7,061 nt of DNA, taken from contig NVVK01000009.1 in assembly GCA_002733335.1 (NCBI GenBank), positions 75,353 through 82,413 of the forward strand, given 5' to 3'. Source of the stretch: Methylophaga sp. Lineage in GTDB: Bacteria; Pseudomonadota; Gammaproteobacteria; Nitrosococcales; Methylophagaceae. The position numbers and the translations under genes are program-made. Below the pieces are notes generated by a model, which saw only the letters and a program-made list of their open reading frames with translations, did not search any database and was not told the origin of the DNA. Below, in pieces: positions 6,820 through 7,061 of the stretch. Within the stretch, counting starts at the first letter, position 1. Each line of letters opens with the position of its first letter.

Positions 6820-7061
6820 ATGGAACTGAAATTACATGATATCCGCATAAGTGCGGTAAAAAAGGCTTTAAAGAAAGCGAAACAATATAGATCGCTGCTT
6901 GAGCCAGAAATTGCTGAAAGTATCTGTCTAGATATTCTTAATATTGATCCAGAAAATCAAGATGTTTTGGTTGTCTATATTCTTGCATTATTAGACCAAA
7001 TTTCTCGCACCGAGAATCAAACCCATATTAAAACTATTGAACGTACCATTGACAATCTTAC
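6820..7061 (+). CDS. Small TPR-like hypothetical protein (5' part, runs off the window)
   Basis: An ATG at 6820 opens a frame that continues to the window end, giving 80 complete codons without a stop. A ribosome-binding site, AGGAAG (6807-6812), sits seven bases upstream, which supports this start. The visible protein begins M-E-L-K-L-H-D-I-R and has a lysine-rich helix (residues 14-23). A stretch at about 30-55 follows that reads like a tetratricopeptide helix pair: E-I-A-E-S-I-C-L-D-I-L, then I-D-P-E-N-Q and V-L-V-V-Y-I-L-A-L-L-D-Q. There is no signal peptide or membrane segment, so it is probably cytoplasmic. TPR-like proteins act as protein-binding scaffolds, and no specific function can be assigned. 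It is divergent from metG with 181 bases between the two start codons and may share the regulatory region. The similarity to TPR repeats is by eye. Confidence 0.75.
   Translation, partial: MELKLHDIRISAVKKALKKAKQYRSLLEPEIAESICLDILNIDPENQDVLVVYILALLDQISRTENQTHIKTIERTIDNL

Overview
The window looks like a chromosomal segment of an AT-rich gammaproteobacterium. The evidence is the 672-residue MetG with a fused C-terminal tRNA-binding domain, and a type IV pilin locus carrying PglL-type O-oligosaccharyltransferases and a TfpX/TfpZ/FimB-type accessory protein, a mix known from Moraxellaceae, Pseudomonas, Dichelobacter and relatives. The genus cannot be fixed from the sequence alone.

Layout. Bases 1-168 are the last 55 codons of a type IV pilin gene on the + strand. 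A UUCG-loop intrinsic terminator follows at 212-238. Three + strand genes then form a compact unit: a first PglL-like O-oligosaccharyltransferase (295-2001), a TfpZ-like pilin accessory protein (2048-2803), and a second, paralogous PglL-like enzyme (2800-4533). The second enzyme starts at a TTG codon overlapping the tfpZ stop. An 86-base gap without a convincing terminator separates this unit from metG, which is convergent on the - strand (coding part 4620-6638). A divergent + strand gene for a small TPR-like protein begins at 6820 and runs off the end of the window.

How the genes fit together. The pilin, the two oligosaccharyltransferases and the accessory protein most likely form a pilus-modification module. 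The pilin is the probable substrate, the PglL-like membrane proteins would transfer a lipid-linked glycan onto it (or onto other proteins) on the periplasmic side, and the TfpZ-like protein supports pilus assembly or dynamics. The glycan synthesis genes are not in view. The most interesting points are the two diverged oligosaccharyltransferases flanking one accessory gene, a G8 tract near the start of the second one that could make it phase-variable, and a motif difference between the two enzymes. metG and the TPR-like gene appear to be unrelated chromosomal neighbours. No tRNA, rRNA, CRISPR array, insertion sequence or other mobile element was seen.
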